Under the pieces are notes generated by a model. That model was not told the origin of the DNA, made no database searches, and saw only the letters and a program-made list of their open reading frames with translations. Positions 51,847 through 60,144 of a DNA stretch of 64,000 nt are shown here, one piece after another. Both the position numbers and the translations under genes were made by a program. The stretch's first letter is position 1; each line of letters opens with the position of its first letter. Origin of the DNA: Bacillota bacterium. Its GTDB lineage: Bacteria; Bacillota; UBA4882; UBA8346. The stretch is from contig JAEXFN010000018.1 in the NCBI GenBank assembly GCA_023400055.1, forward strand, positions 310,001 to 374,000, given 5' to 3'.

Positions 51847-53403
51847 TTACATGCCCTTGGCCATGCTAAAGGCCGTCTCTGCCAAGTTCCTGCCCGCCAG
51901 TTGCGGGGCGGTCAGGATTCCCCGGCGGACCGCGGCCGCCAAAACCTCGGGATTGGTGAAGGGGGCGTCCTGGCTCAAGCCGCTGATCCGTTCAATGAGC
52001 CGCAACGCCTTATCCAGCAGGGCTTGCTTCCGCAGCATGACCGTACGTTCATTGCGCATGTCGGGCATCCCCCGCCAGGCGTTGCGAATCACGCCCTGCA
52101 CGATCTGGCAGCTTTCGACGATGTCCGCGAGAGTGGCCGCGTGATCCGCTTCGCAGAAGCCGACTACGTGAATGATCTGCGGTTCCACTTGCAGCGCGAG
52201 CAAGGTCGAGGCAGCCAGCTGTCCTTTGGCGATGTTGGGCTGCGGCGCCAGGCTCGCCAATCCCGCCCGGACTTCCCGCCAGACCCGGAAACGCTCCCCG
52301 GCCAGTTGCCCGACCAGTTCCAGTTTGGCCAGCATCTTCGCCAGATCATTGCCCGGCGCGATGCCGACCGGCGTGTTCCACATCAGCTGCAAAATGAAAT
52401 CGGTCACTCCCTGGGCCTTGGCGTTAAATGCCGCCAGATAGGCCGCGGCCACCGCCACCTCGTCGGGGGCGCCCCGCAGGCTCCAGTGGTGGGCGTCATT
52501 GACCTCCACCGGGAGATTCCGGCTGGCATACCAGGCCATCGTCCGCTGGTTCTCGCGGATCGCCGCCACCAGGCTCCGTTCCGAGCGGCCATCCAGGACG
52601 CTGTACCAGAATAACGGAATCGCCGCCCAGGCATTGTGGAGTTCCCGGACGCTCATTTCGGCCCAGGCCAGCAGATCGCGGGTGCCGCTGTAAATGCGCA
52701 CCAACGGGAAGTTGCCGGTGCGCGAGGCCTGGTACAACCGGCGCAGGTCCTCCGGCCGGCGCAACGGGACGCCGCCCGCGCCGTCCTGGGCCGAGTCCAT
52801 CCCGGCCGGTTGGAAAAAGAACTCCTGGGCGTTCTGATCCGGCCCGATCGAGACGACGTCGAGCACCTTCGCCCGGGCGATGGCCCGCACGCCATCGATC
52901 GTCGCTGCCAGATCCGGCAGCCCGAAATGATGCCGCAGGATCGGATAGGGAGCCTGGCGGGCCAGCCGCTCCGGCAAGGTATCGCCCCATCGCAGCTCCG
53001 GAACCGCCTGGGGCGTCCCGCGCAGCCACTGCCGGACTTCGGTCTCGCTCTCCGTCCCGTCAAAGACTTTACTGAAAAGGCCGCTCTGCTCCGCTTCCCG
53101 GCATACCGGGGGCGTCCCGCCGCATAACCAGCTGATCCCCGCCAAATCCTGGGCGGCCGCCTGCTGCCGCAATTCGGCGAAGATCCCCGCCGCCACCTGG
53201 GGTGTCAGCCGGTAGCTCAACGCCACGAAGTCGGGACGTTCCCGCCGCACCGCCTCAAGGATCGCCCCCACCGGCAATCCGGTGCCGCCAAAATCGGTCC
53301 GGTACCCGCATTCCTGCGCCAGCTCCAGAAAGCGGTAAATACCGGCCACGTGGATGCAATTGCCCAATGTGGCGCCCCATATTTTCAAACCGCTCTGCTT
53401 CAT
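51847..53403 (-). CDS. Cobalamin-binding-domain protein with mutase-like C-terminal region
   Basis: 518 aa. Residues 1-135 form a B12-binding Rossmann domain: LGNCIHVAG with candidate axial His18, FVALSYRLTP and WLCGGTPP, then VFDGTESETEVRQWL. The usual Asp two residues before the His is Cys16. Residues 150-400 (PILRHHFG, VVSIGPDQNAQEFFFQP, RIYSGTRDLLAWAEM, MWNTPVGIAPGNDLAKML) suggest a TIM-barrel of the type used by B12-dependent mutases such as methylaspartate mutase. This is fold-level inference. It begins at the base after the opine-dehydrogenase-like stop, with GGAGGG inside that gene. The reaction is unknown. Confidence 0.75.
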   Translation of the reverse strand: MKQSGLKIWGATLGNCIHVAGIYRFLELAQECGYRTDFGGTGLPVGAILEAVRRERPDFVALSYRLTPQVAAGIFAELRQQAAAQDLAGISWLCGGTPPVCREAEQSGLFSKVFDGTESETEVRQWLRGTPQAVPELRWGDTLPERLARQAPYPILRHHFGLPDLAATIDGVRAIARAKVLDVVSIGPDQNAQEFFFQPAGMDSAQDGAGGVPLRRPEDLRRLYQASRTGNFPLVRIYSGTRDLLAWAEMSVRELHNAWAAIPLFWYSVLDGRSERSLVAAIRENQRTMAWYASRNLPVEVNDAHHWSLRGAPDEVAVAAAYLAAFNAKAQGVTDFILQLMWNTPVGIAPGNDLAKMLAKLELVGQLAGERFRVWREVRAGLASLAPQPNIAKGQLAASTLLALQVEPQIIHVVGFCEADHAATLADIVESCQIVQGVIRNAWRGMPDMRNERTVMLRKQALLDKALRLIERISGLSQDAPFTNPEVLAAAVRRGILTAPQLAGRNLAETAFSMAKGM

Positions 53404-54492
53404 CTAAAATCCCTCCAACGCGATGTGCCGGATCTCCTTGTGGGTGAGGCCGGCCAGACCCATCCGGGCGGCGGTCCGGCCCTCCTGCCAGTAATCGCAT
53501 TCATTCATGAGCCCGGCCAGCTGAATCAGGTGCCGGATGGTCGGGGTGGCCACCCCCAATTGTTCGCCCAGGGCGGCGATGGGCACCAGGCTCATCGGCA
53601 CATCCTCCCAGAGGTAACGGTGGTCGATGGTGGCCGGGGCCTGGATCCCCTTGTAGCCGGAGTTGTTCCTGATGGCCTGATACAGGGTTTTGCCATGGGC
53701 GTCATAGGCCATGTACAGCCATTCCCGGGCGGTCATCGCCCGGATGCCCAGCGCGGCCGCGACCGCCACCCGTTCGCCGTCGACCCGCTCCAATATCTGA
53801 GCGACGGCTTTGGTGATTCCTTCGAAATAGAACTGGAACTCGCCCCGGGTCGATTCGATCCGCGCCGCGTTCAGGACCATCAGCGCCGGATGAAACACCG
53901 CGCCGATATTGTCCAGGCCGGTCTTGATCACGTTGTCCCCCGGCACAAACTGCGGAAAAACCGGATGAATGGCTTCCAGGAGATCGACCGTCTGATTGCC
54001 CGGCAAGGCGGCCACCGGCACCGAGTTTTTGATGCCGAAGATCCGGACCTGCGCCGGGTTGGTATTGCGGCAGGCATAGAGCAGGGTCTGCGCCTCGCCC
54101 ACCAGAACGTCTTGGGCCACCCCCATTTCCCGGAAAACCTGGCGAAATTCGAAAGCGCCGCCGGTCCGGCCGGGATTCAGAATGATCACTTGCCCGTCGC
54201 GCAGGTGAGGCGCCAGCGCGGTGGCCATGTAGCGGTGACCGTTGGCGGGGACCACCACCATCAGTATGTCGGCCCCCTCGGCCGCTGCGGCGATATCCGT
54301 GGTGACCAGCTCGATCGGGCCGGTTCCCTCGACCGCTCCCGCCAGCTCGATCCCCCCGGCGGCCTTGATCGGAACCAGCCGGGCCTCGCTCCGGTTGAAC
54401 AAGCGCACTTGATAACCCTGCAGCCCCAGATGACCGGCCATGGCCATTCCGCCATGGCCCGCTCCCAATATTGCGAAACGCAGTCGTTGCAT
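53404..54492 (-). CDS. NAD/NADP octopine/nopaline dehydrogenase family protein
   Basis: 362 aa. Rossmann domain FAILGAGHGGMAMAGHLGLQGYQVRLFNRS at the start and an Octopine_DH C-terminal domain (about 180-345), including the conserved His in VFHPALMVLNAARIE. Opine dehydrogenases join an amino acid amine to a 2-oxo acid by reductive condensation. The ATG at 54492 follows AAGAGGTG. It lies between the asparagine-synthetase-like gene and the B12 protein in one operon. Its amine and oxo acid are unknown. Confidence 0.9.
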   Translation of the reverse strand: MQRLRFAILGAGHGGMAMAGHLGLQGYQVRLFNRSEARLVPIKAAGGIELAGAVEGTGPIELVTTDIAAAAEGADILMVVVPANGHRYMATALAPHLRDGQVIILNPGRTGGAFEFRQVFREMGVAQDVLVGEAQTLLYACRNTNPAQVRIFGIKNSVPVAALPGNQTVDLLEAIHPVFPQFVPGDNVIKTGLDNIGAVFHPALMVLNAARIESTRGEFQFYFEGITKAVAQILERVDGERVAVAAALGIRAMTAREWLYMAYDAHGKTLYQAIRNNSGYKGIQAPATIDHRYLWEDVPMSLVPIAALGEQLGVATPTIRHLIQLAGLMNECDYWQEGRTAARMGLAGLTHKEIRHIALEGF

Positions 54493-54612
54493 CGGCGACA
54501 CCTCTTTTTTGAAAATTGTTGCGAGCTCAAATCTCCGCCACTCGGGATCCCCATCGCAAATGAAACCGTCCGGAAATACCGGCAATGTTATTCGGACAAA
54601 GCGCTCTCCCCG

Positions 54613-56088
54613 CTAGGAACGGCTGCGTCCCACCAATTGCGCGGCGCTTTCCCTGCCGAACAACGAGCAATAGATCTGAAAATAATAATATTCCTCCTTG
54701 GAACGGAGCTTGGTGCCCCGCTCGAGTTCTTTGCGGTAGCCGCCGTCGGCCACTTTCGCGGCGGCCAGCTCAGCCAGGATCTCCGTGACCCCGGACCCTT
54801 GGCCGAACTTCTCCTTGGCCCGGTAAAGCAGCGCGTCGGTCCGCTGAAGTTCGTCTTTAAAGGCTTCGCGCAGGCACCATTTGCTGATTCCGGCGGGACT
54901 TCGCTTAAAGGCGGCCGGCGTCCGCAGCGCCCACCGCACCACCTCGAGATCGAGGAAAGGGACGCGGGCCTCCAGTCCGTGGGCCATGGTCATCCGGTCG
55001 ACCCGTTGCAGGTTGGTGTGGTGGAGGTCCCGGGTGATCCGCCACAACTCTTCATTCAACGAAGCCGCGTCTTCAAACCGATCCAGATAGGCATAGCCGG
55101 CGAACAGTTCATCGGCGCCTTCCCCCGTTAAAACCACTTTCACGTGCTCCGCGGCCAACCGGGCCAGGAAATAGTTGGCGACCGCGCTGCGCACCAGCGA
55201 CTGGTCGAACGATTCTAGGGCGAAAATGATCTCCGGCAGGGCCTCCCAAAGCGCGGCCGGCTTCACCAGGCATTCGTGATGCGCGGTCCCGAGCAGGCGG
55301 GCAGCCAGGCGCGCGTAATCGCGATCCGTCCCCCGCTCCGTGGCCACGCTGAAAGTATGCAATTCCGGCAGGGCCTGACGGGCCAGCGCGGTGACGATGC
55401 TCGAATCCAGGCCGCCGCTGAGGAAACAGCCCAAGGGGACATCGGCCATCAGCCGCTTGCGGACCGCCGCCGCGAGCCGCTGGCGTAACCCGGCCAGGCA
55501 CTCCTCCCAGCTCATTTCCTCCTCGAAATCCCGGGGCACCCGGTAATACGGCTGCCAGCCCTGGACCGTTCCGTAGACCGATCCCGGCGGCAATTCGCGG
55601 ATCGGATGTTGTGGATCGGTGAAGCTTTTGAGCTCCGATGCAAAAAACAAGTTTTCGTCGTTTACCTGGTAATACAGCGGTTTGATCCCGAGCGGATCGC
55701 GGGCCAAAACCAGTTCATCCGGACCGGCGATGGCCAAGGCAAACATCCCGTCCAGCCGGGTAACGGCCGAGGTGCCTTCCGCCTCGAACAGGTGCAGGAT
55801 GACTTCGGTATCGGAACGGGTCCGGAAGGAATGCTGCGCTTGCAAAGCCGCGCGCAGTTGGACGTGATTATAGATCTCGCCGTTAAATACCAGGCAAAGC
55901 GAATGGTCTTCATTCCACATCGGCTGGCTGCCATTGTCCAAATCGATGATGGCCAGCCGGGTGTGGCCCAGTTTGAATTGGGCCGCGGTGGCCGTCCCCC
56001 GGTCGTCCGGGCCGCGATGTTGCAGTGTCTCCAGCGGCAGCGGCCGGTCTGCCACGTTCTCACCGTAATAACCACAAATTCCGCACAT
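54613..56088 (-). CDS. asnB: Asparagine synthase-like glutamine amidotransferase
   Basis: 491-residue two-domain enzyme. Cys2 (MCGICGYYG) is the glutaminase nucleophile; HRGPDDRG, RLAIIDL and FNGEIYNH build the glutamine pocket. The synthetase half has the pyrophosphate loop CFLSGGLDSS and GEGADELFAGY. It is shorter than housekeeping AsnB (about 550-630 aa), so it may amidate another carboxylate. GGAGGGG precedes the ATG. It is first in a three-gene operon and about 30 nt downstream of a riboswitch terminator. Confidence 0.88.
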   Translation of the reverse strand: MCGICGYYGENVADRPLPLETLQHRGPDDRGTATAAQFKLGHTRLAIIDLDNGSQPMWNEDHSLCLVFNGEIYNHVQLRAALQAQHSFRTRSDTEVILHLFEAEGTSAVTRLDGMFALAIAGPDELVLARDPLGIKPLYYQVNDENLFFASELKSFTDPQHPIRELPPGSVYGTVQGWQPYYRVPRDFEEEMSWEECLAGLRQRLAAAVRKRLMADVPLGCFLSGGLDSSIVTALARQALPELHTFSVATERGTDRDYARLAARLLGTAHHECLVKPAALWEALPEIIFALESFDQSLVRSAVANYFLARLAAEHVKVVLTGEGADELFAGYAYLDRFEDAASLNEELWRITRDLHHTNLQRVDRMTMAHGLEARVPFLDLEVVRWALRTPAAFKRSPAGISKWCLREAFKDELQRTDALLYRAKEKFGQGSGVTEILAELAAAKVADGGYRKELERGTKLRSKEEYYYFQIYCSLFGRESAAQLVGRSRS

Positions 56089-56116
56089 CGAAACCCCTCC
56101 TGCTCCGGTTGAAGAT

Positions 56117-56147
56117 AATAAAAGACCATAGAGGAAACTCCATGGTC
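56117..56147 (-). terminator. Riboswitch expression-platform terminator
   Basis: In the leftward transcript GACCATGGAG pairs with CTCTATGGTC around a short loop, followed by TTTTATT. It stands between the c-di-AMP aptamer and the asnB-like gene, giving a transcriptional OFF switch. Confidence 0.85.
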
Positions 56148-56170
56148 AAAAAAACCAGAGTATACCTCTC

Positions 56171-56297
56171 TCGCAACGCTTACGAAGTTAGCTGACGGGT
56201 TCGGATCGAAGAGTAACCCTAGCCTGCCGGCAAAGCGGCTGGCATTCACCCCGGAAGTTGGTTCCCCCGTTCCCCGGTTGGGGATTAAGCGTTTCAG
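56171..56297 (-). promoter_or_regulatory. Cyclic-di-AMP riboswitch (ydaO/yuaA motif)
   Basis: The leftward RNA shows the RF00379 core in order: P1 strand ACGCTTAA, AACCGGGG, GGGGGAACCAA, GGGGTGAAT, a GGCTAGGG/ACTCTTCGATC segment, CCGAACCCGTCAGCTAAC and TTCGTAAGCGTT closing P1. These are the conserved c-di-AMP-contacting elements. The class usually switches genes off when c-di-AMP is high, and controls osmolyte transport or synthesis, potassium uptake and wall hydrolases. Here it precedes the asnB-like/opine dehydrogenase/B12 operon. Confidence 0.95.
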
Positions 56298-56466
56298 GCG
56301 GATATCATGGACGTATCGAGAAAACTGGTGGCGGCGGAAACGGCTTGAGAATATAAAAGGAGGGGCAAACTCCGCCAAGAGCGCCCCACTCCAGCAACAA
56401 CATCTCGCGCAGCGGGTCGCGGCGAAGGCAGCCCACTAAAACCGGATACCCCGAATCATTTCCCTT

Positions 56467-56495
56467 ATCTTAGCAGAATTAGCCATAAAAGTCAA
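56467..56495 (-). promoter_or_regulatory. Sigma-A promoter of the riboswitch operon
   Basis: Leftward TTGACT (56495-56490), 17-nt spacer, TAAGAT (56472-56467). The start site near 56460 leaves about 160 nt before the aptamer. Confidence 0.7.
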
Positions 56496-56679
56496 ATCGG
56501 CTCCATTTCCGGCCATGGGACGCGTCCGCAATCCGAATCGTCCCGTTTTCCGGCAGGAACATGGGATTACGCAGTAAAACGACGCTCGGGTACGATTGTT
56601 TCAGCGCTCAATCGTATCCGATCTTCAAAGGCTTCGATGGACTGGCGCCTCCTCCCGAGTGGGACGAATCGAAAAGAAG

Positions 56680-57078
56680 CCGGTCGCTTTCCGGTCATGT
56701 CAGGGATGGTCTTTGGTCCTGCAGGGACGGTCGTCATCCCTTTAGGGATGGACATGTCCGTGTTAGGGATGGTCTTCGCCCCTCCAAGGACCAACGCATC
56801 CTTGTCAGGTACGCTATGATCCCTGTCAGGTATGGTCTTCGTCCTTGTAAGGTACGTCATGGTCCTTTCATAGGACGGAACCATCCCTGCCTCCCCAAGG
56901 ACCATCCCTACTTCCCCAAAGCTTGGGGAAACTGATCCGAGGCTTCCAGATGCAGGACCAAGGTCCGTAGATGCAGGACCAATCCTTGGGGAAAGAGGAC
57001 CAAGGACTGAGGAAGCGAGACCAAACCGCGGGGAAACAGCCGCGAAGCTCGGAGAGGCTGCCCCGGACTTCATCCCGG
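56680..57078. repeat. 21-nt periodic tandem array VI (about 19 units)
   Basis: Units begin at 56680, 56701, 56722 and every 21 nt. The first half has cores such as TAGGGATGGTC and CAGGTATGGTC, the second half CCAAGGACC and ACCAATCCTTGGGGA, often with GGGA/TCCC dyads inside a unit. The leftward frame stays open across the array, but it has no ribosome site and the gap between divergent promoters (asnB operon and engB) needs no gene. Confidence 0.88.
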
Positions 57079-57190
57079 CCGGACCGGGACGCATCCTGAC
57101 TCTCTCATCGCACGGAACCGTTCCCCGGACATCACAGGTGAAGCATGGCGGCGCTTATTTTCCGTCCCGGCCGCATCCCGCAAATTGCGC

Positions 57191-57219
57191 TTGGCCGCCG
57201 CGGATTTCTCTAGTATAAT
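57191..57219 (+). promoter_or_regulatory. Sigma-A promoter of engB
   Basis: TTGGCC (57191-57196), 17-nt spacer, perfect TATAAT (57214-57219). The leader is about 110 nt. Confidence 0.65.
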
Positions 57220-57336
57220 CAGAAGCATTCATAGAATTTTTATCGAAAACCGCAGAAATTCCGCAAGCGGGATAAAATAAAGCGGGGAAAGAGCCGCCGG
57301 GGTGCCGGGCGGCCAAACCATCGTTAAGGAGTCACC

Positions 57337-57921
57337 ATGCAGATCAAAAACGCCCAATACGAAACCACCGCGGTCAAACCGGAGCAATATCCCAAGCGTT
57401 ACCTGCCGGAGGTGGCCTGGGTCGGCCGGTCCAACGTCGGGAAGTCGTCGATCATCAACGCCTTGCTCAACCGCAAGAATCTGGCCCGGGCGTCGGCAAC
57501 GCCGGGCAAGACGCGCGAGATCAATTTTTACCTGGTCAACGAGGCGCTTTACTTTGTGGACTTGCCGGGGTACGGTTACGCGCGGGTCTCCCAGGCCGCC
57601 AAGGAAGCCTGGGGCAGGATGATCGAGACCTATCTGCACACCCGGGAGCAATTGCAGCTGATCGTGATGCTGGTGGATATCAGGCATGCGCCTTCGCAGG
57701 AGGATCGGGTGATGTACGCCTGGCTGGCGGCGCAGGAGCGGCCCGGCCTGGTGGTCGCCACCAAGCTGGATAAGATTCCGCGCGGCCAGATCCCGATTCG
57801 GCTGCGGGCGATCCGCGAGGTGCTCGGCATGGCCGTGGCGGCGCCGCTGATTCCGTTCTCGGCCGTGAGCGGCCAGGGCCGGGAGGAGATCTGGCGGCAG
57901 ATCGAGACCGCGATCGGGTGA
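57337..57921 (+). CDS. engB: Ribosome biogenesis GTPase EngB/YsxC
   Basis: 194-residue TrmE-Era-EngA-like GTPase for 50S ribosome assembly. G1 GRSNVGKSS, G2 TPGKTRE, G3 DLPGYGYA, G4 TKLDK and G5 SAVSG are all intact and the length is normal. GTTAAGGAGTCACC supplies the ribosome site. In many Bacillota it follows lon and clpX; here it is a single gene with its own promoter. Confidence 0.97.
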   Translation: MQIKNAQYETTAVKPEQYPKRYLPEVAWVGRSNVGKSSIINALLNRKNLARASATPGKTREINFYLVNEALYFVDLPGYGYARVSQAAKEAWGRMIETYLHTREQLQLIVMLVDIRHAPSQEDRVMYAWLAAQERPGLVVATKLDKIPRGQIPIRLRAIREVLGMAVAAPLIPFSAVSGQGREEIWRQIETAIG

Positions 57922-57969
57922 GGCGCCGGGGGCAGGGGCCGCAACCGCCGCCCCCGGATCGGACTTTCT

Positions 57970-59901
57970 TTAAAGCCTGGCCGCCAGCTTGAACCCTTCG
58001 TAGATGGCTTCCAGGGCGCTGCGGGCCCGAACGGCGTCGCCGATCTCGTACAACTCCGGCACTTTGCCGCGCAGCGCTTCCGCCAATGGCTGATAAGACG
58101 CCGCCCCCAGGGCCAGGACTACCGAATCGAAGCCTTCCAGCCGGTGTTCGGCGCCGTCCCGCTCGTAGACGATGCCGTCGGCCAGGATCTGCTTGACCCT
58201 GGCGCCGCTGAGCATGGTCACCCCGTGACTTTGCAACCGTTCGAACAGGAAATGGCGGACCGCGCCGTTCTCCTCCCCCGCGATCTGGGGCAGCATCTCG
58301 ACGATGGTCACCCGGTGGCCGTGCTCGCCCAGCAGATCGGCGGTTTCCACGCCCACCAGCCCGCCCCCGATGATCAGCACTGTCTCGCCCACGGCGGCCT
58401 GGCCCTCGAGGACCGCCACCGCCTGGACCGTCCGGCCGTTGTCAATTCCCGGAATGGCCGGCGCCAGCGGAACGGCGCCGGTGGCCAGGACCACCGCATC
58501 GGGGTGCTCCTGTGCCACCAGCGCCGCGTCGGCCTCGACTCCGAAGCGGTAGTCCACCCCGTATTTCCGCCCCATGGTCAGATAATAGCGGATCGCCCGG
58601 GCGATATCCTGTTTGAACGGGGGAATCGCCCCGGTCCGGTACTGGCCGCCGGGAAAGGCCGCTTTCTCGTAGACCGTGACCCGGTGGCCGCGGCGCGCGG
58701 CGATCCAGGCCGTCTCCAGGCCGGCGGGACCGGCGCCGACGATCAGGACCCGCTTGGGCCGCTCCGCCGTTTCCAGACGGATCGAGCCTTCCTTGCCGGT
58801 GAGCGGGTTGACCAGGCAGGAGACGCCGCTGTCCTCGGCAGCGGCCCGGCGGCCCTGGCAGCGTTGCATACAGGCGATGCAGGGGGCGATCTCGTCGATC
58901 CGGCCCTCGGCCACCTTCTTGGGGAACTCGGGATCGGCGATGGACTCCCGGCCCAGCGCCACCAGATCGGCCATACCCGCTTCCAAGACATCCTCGGCCA
59001 GATAGGGATCGTTGATCCGGCCCACCGCGATCACCGGGATGGCGACCGCCTGTTTCACTGCTGCGGCGGCTTCCAGATTATAGCCCGGCGCCACCGCGGC
59101 CGGAGCCACCGTCCAGTGCAGACTGGCGTAGACCCCGGTCGAAACGTGGATCGCGCTCGCTCCGGCCTCGGCCAGAAACTTGGCGGCCACCCGGGTCTCG
59201 GGGAGGGTCCGGCCGCCCGGCACCCGCTCCTCGCCGCTGATCCGGAAGACCACCGGGAAAGCAGCGCCGGCCTTTTGGCCGATGTTGCGCAGCAATTCCA
59301 CGGCGAACTTCATCCGGCCGGCGATGGTGCCGCCGAATTCATCGCTCCGTTTATTGGCGTAGGCCGACATGAATTGGGCCACCAGGTAGCCGTGGGCCGC
59401 ATGGATCTCCACGCCGTCAAAACCGGCCTTTTGGGCGCGAAGGGCGGCCACGCCGAACTTTTCGGCCAGCTCGTAAACCTCGGTGGTGCTGAGCTCCCGG
59501 GGCGGATCCTGGTTGACCGGACAGGGGATCGGCGAGGGCGCCACCGGCTGGCTGCCGGTGACCCGGTGATGGGTCTCCCTTCCGGCGTGATGCAGCTGCA
59601 AAAGGATCTTGGCGCCGCGGCGGTGGACCTCGTCCGTCAGCCGCTTCAGGCCGGGAATGTACTCGTCTTGCCCGATCCCCAATTGGTCGGGGACCGCCTT
59701 CCCCAGCGGATCAATGTAAGCGAATTCCACGATTAACAGGCCGAAGCCGCCTTCGGCCCGGGCGTTCCAGTAATCGATCAACCGCTGCGACACGCTGCCG
59801 TCGGGATTGGGCAGGCCGGTTCCCATCGCCGGCACTACCAAACGGTTTTTGAGCTCCAGGCCGCCGAGCTCGATCGGGGACAGTAATGTCTTGAATTCCA
59901 T
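57970..59901 (-). CDS. NADH:flavin oxidoreductase / 2,4-dienoyl-CoA reductase-like (OYE-FAD fusion)
   Basis: 643-residue flavo-iron-sulfur enzyme. Residues 1-350 form an Old Yellow Enzyme barrel (FMN; ELKNRLVVPAMGTG, and the HAAHGYLVAQFMS catalytic strand). A 4Fe-4S motif C-x2-C-x3-C-x13-C follows near 350 (CIACMQRC). The C-terminal half is an FAD/NAD(P) reductase with GAGPAGLE and IGGGLVGVE. The start at 59901 follows GGAGGAATG; the much longer open frame upstream overlaps the divergent TetR gene and is spurious. It reduces enoyl-type or other activated double bonds; the exact substrate is unknown. Confidence 0.93.
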   Translation of the reverse strand: MEFKTLLSPIELGGLELKNRLVVPAMGTGLPNPDGSVSQRLIDYWNARAEGGFGLLIVEFAYIDPLGKAVPDQLGIGQDEYIPGLKRLTDEVHRRGAKILLQLHHAGRETHHRVTGSQPVAPSPIPCPVNQDPPRELSTTEVYELAEKFGVAALRAQKAGFDGVEIHAAHGYLVAQFMSAYANKRSDEFGGTIAGRMKFAVELLRNIGQKAGAAFPVVFRISGEERVPGGRTLPETRVAAKFLAEAGASAIHVSTGVYASLHWTVAPAAVAPGYNLEAAAAVKQAVAIPVIAVGRINDPYLAEDVLEAGMADLVALGRESIADPEFPKKVAEGRIDEIAPCIACMQRCQGRRAAAEDSGVSCLVNPLTGKEGSIRLETAERPKRVLIVGAGPAGLETAWIAARRGHRVTVYEKAAFPGGQYRTGAIPPFKQDIARAIRYYLTMGRKYGVDYRFGVEADAALVAQEHPDAVVLATGAVPLAPAIPGIDNGRTVQAVAVLEGQAAVGETVLIIGGGLVGVETADLLGEHGHRVTIVEMLPQIAGEENGAVRHFLFERLQSHGVTMLSGARVKQILADGIVYERDGAEHRLEGFDSVVLALGAASYQPLAEALRGKVPELYEIGDAVRARSALEAIYEGFKLAARL

Positions 59902-59952
59902 GGTACATTCCTCCTTCATCATCCCGCGCCGCCGGTTGCCCGCCGGCCGTCC

Positions 59953-60020
59953 AAACGACATCCGTTGTTTATCCGTCCCGCATCGTATATAATGATAATG
60001 CCCCGTCGGCGCGGGATCAA
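59953..60020. promoter_or_regulatory. Promoter and operator of the OYE-type reductase
   Basis: Leftward TTGATC (60020-60015), 17-nt spacer, TATCAT (59997-59992). Downstream of the start site lies AAACGACATCCGTTGTTT (59953-59970), an imperfect dyad sharing AACGACA with a second dyad at 60048-60073. Confidence 0.5.
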
Positions 60021-60047
60021 CCGGCAAGCGGACCCGATCGTCTGGTA

Positions 60048-60073
60048 AACGACACTCCGCCCCAAATGTCGTT
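60048..60073. promoter_or_regulatory. Putative TetR operator
   Basis: AACGACA ... TGTCGTT, perfect 7-bp arms with a 12-nt spacer, 72 nt before the TetR start. The half-site recurs at 59953-59970. Confidence 0.5.
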
Positions 60074-60144
60074 CTGGCCGCTTCCGCCTTCTTCCGCCGC
60101 TTCCCCTCAGCCCGCCGCCAGCCGCGGCCTGAAAGGAGTCGCTC

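Noticed and set aside
56089..56500. T-box leader upstream of the asparagine synthase-like gene
   Set aside because: A T-box would be expected for an Asn gene, but the conserved T-box sequence is absent and the ydaO/c-di-AMP core motifs are all present in order.
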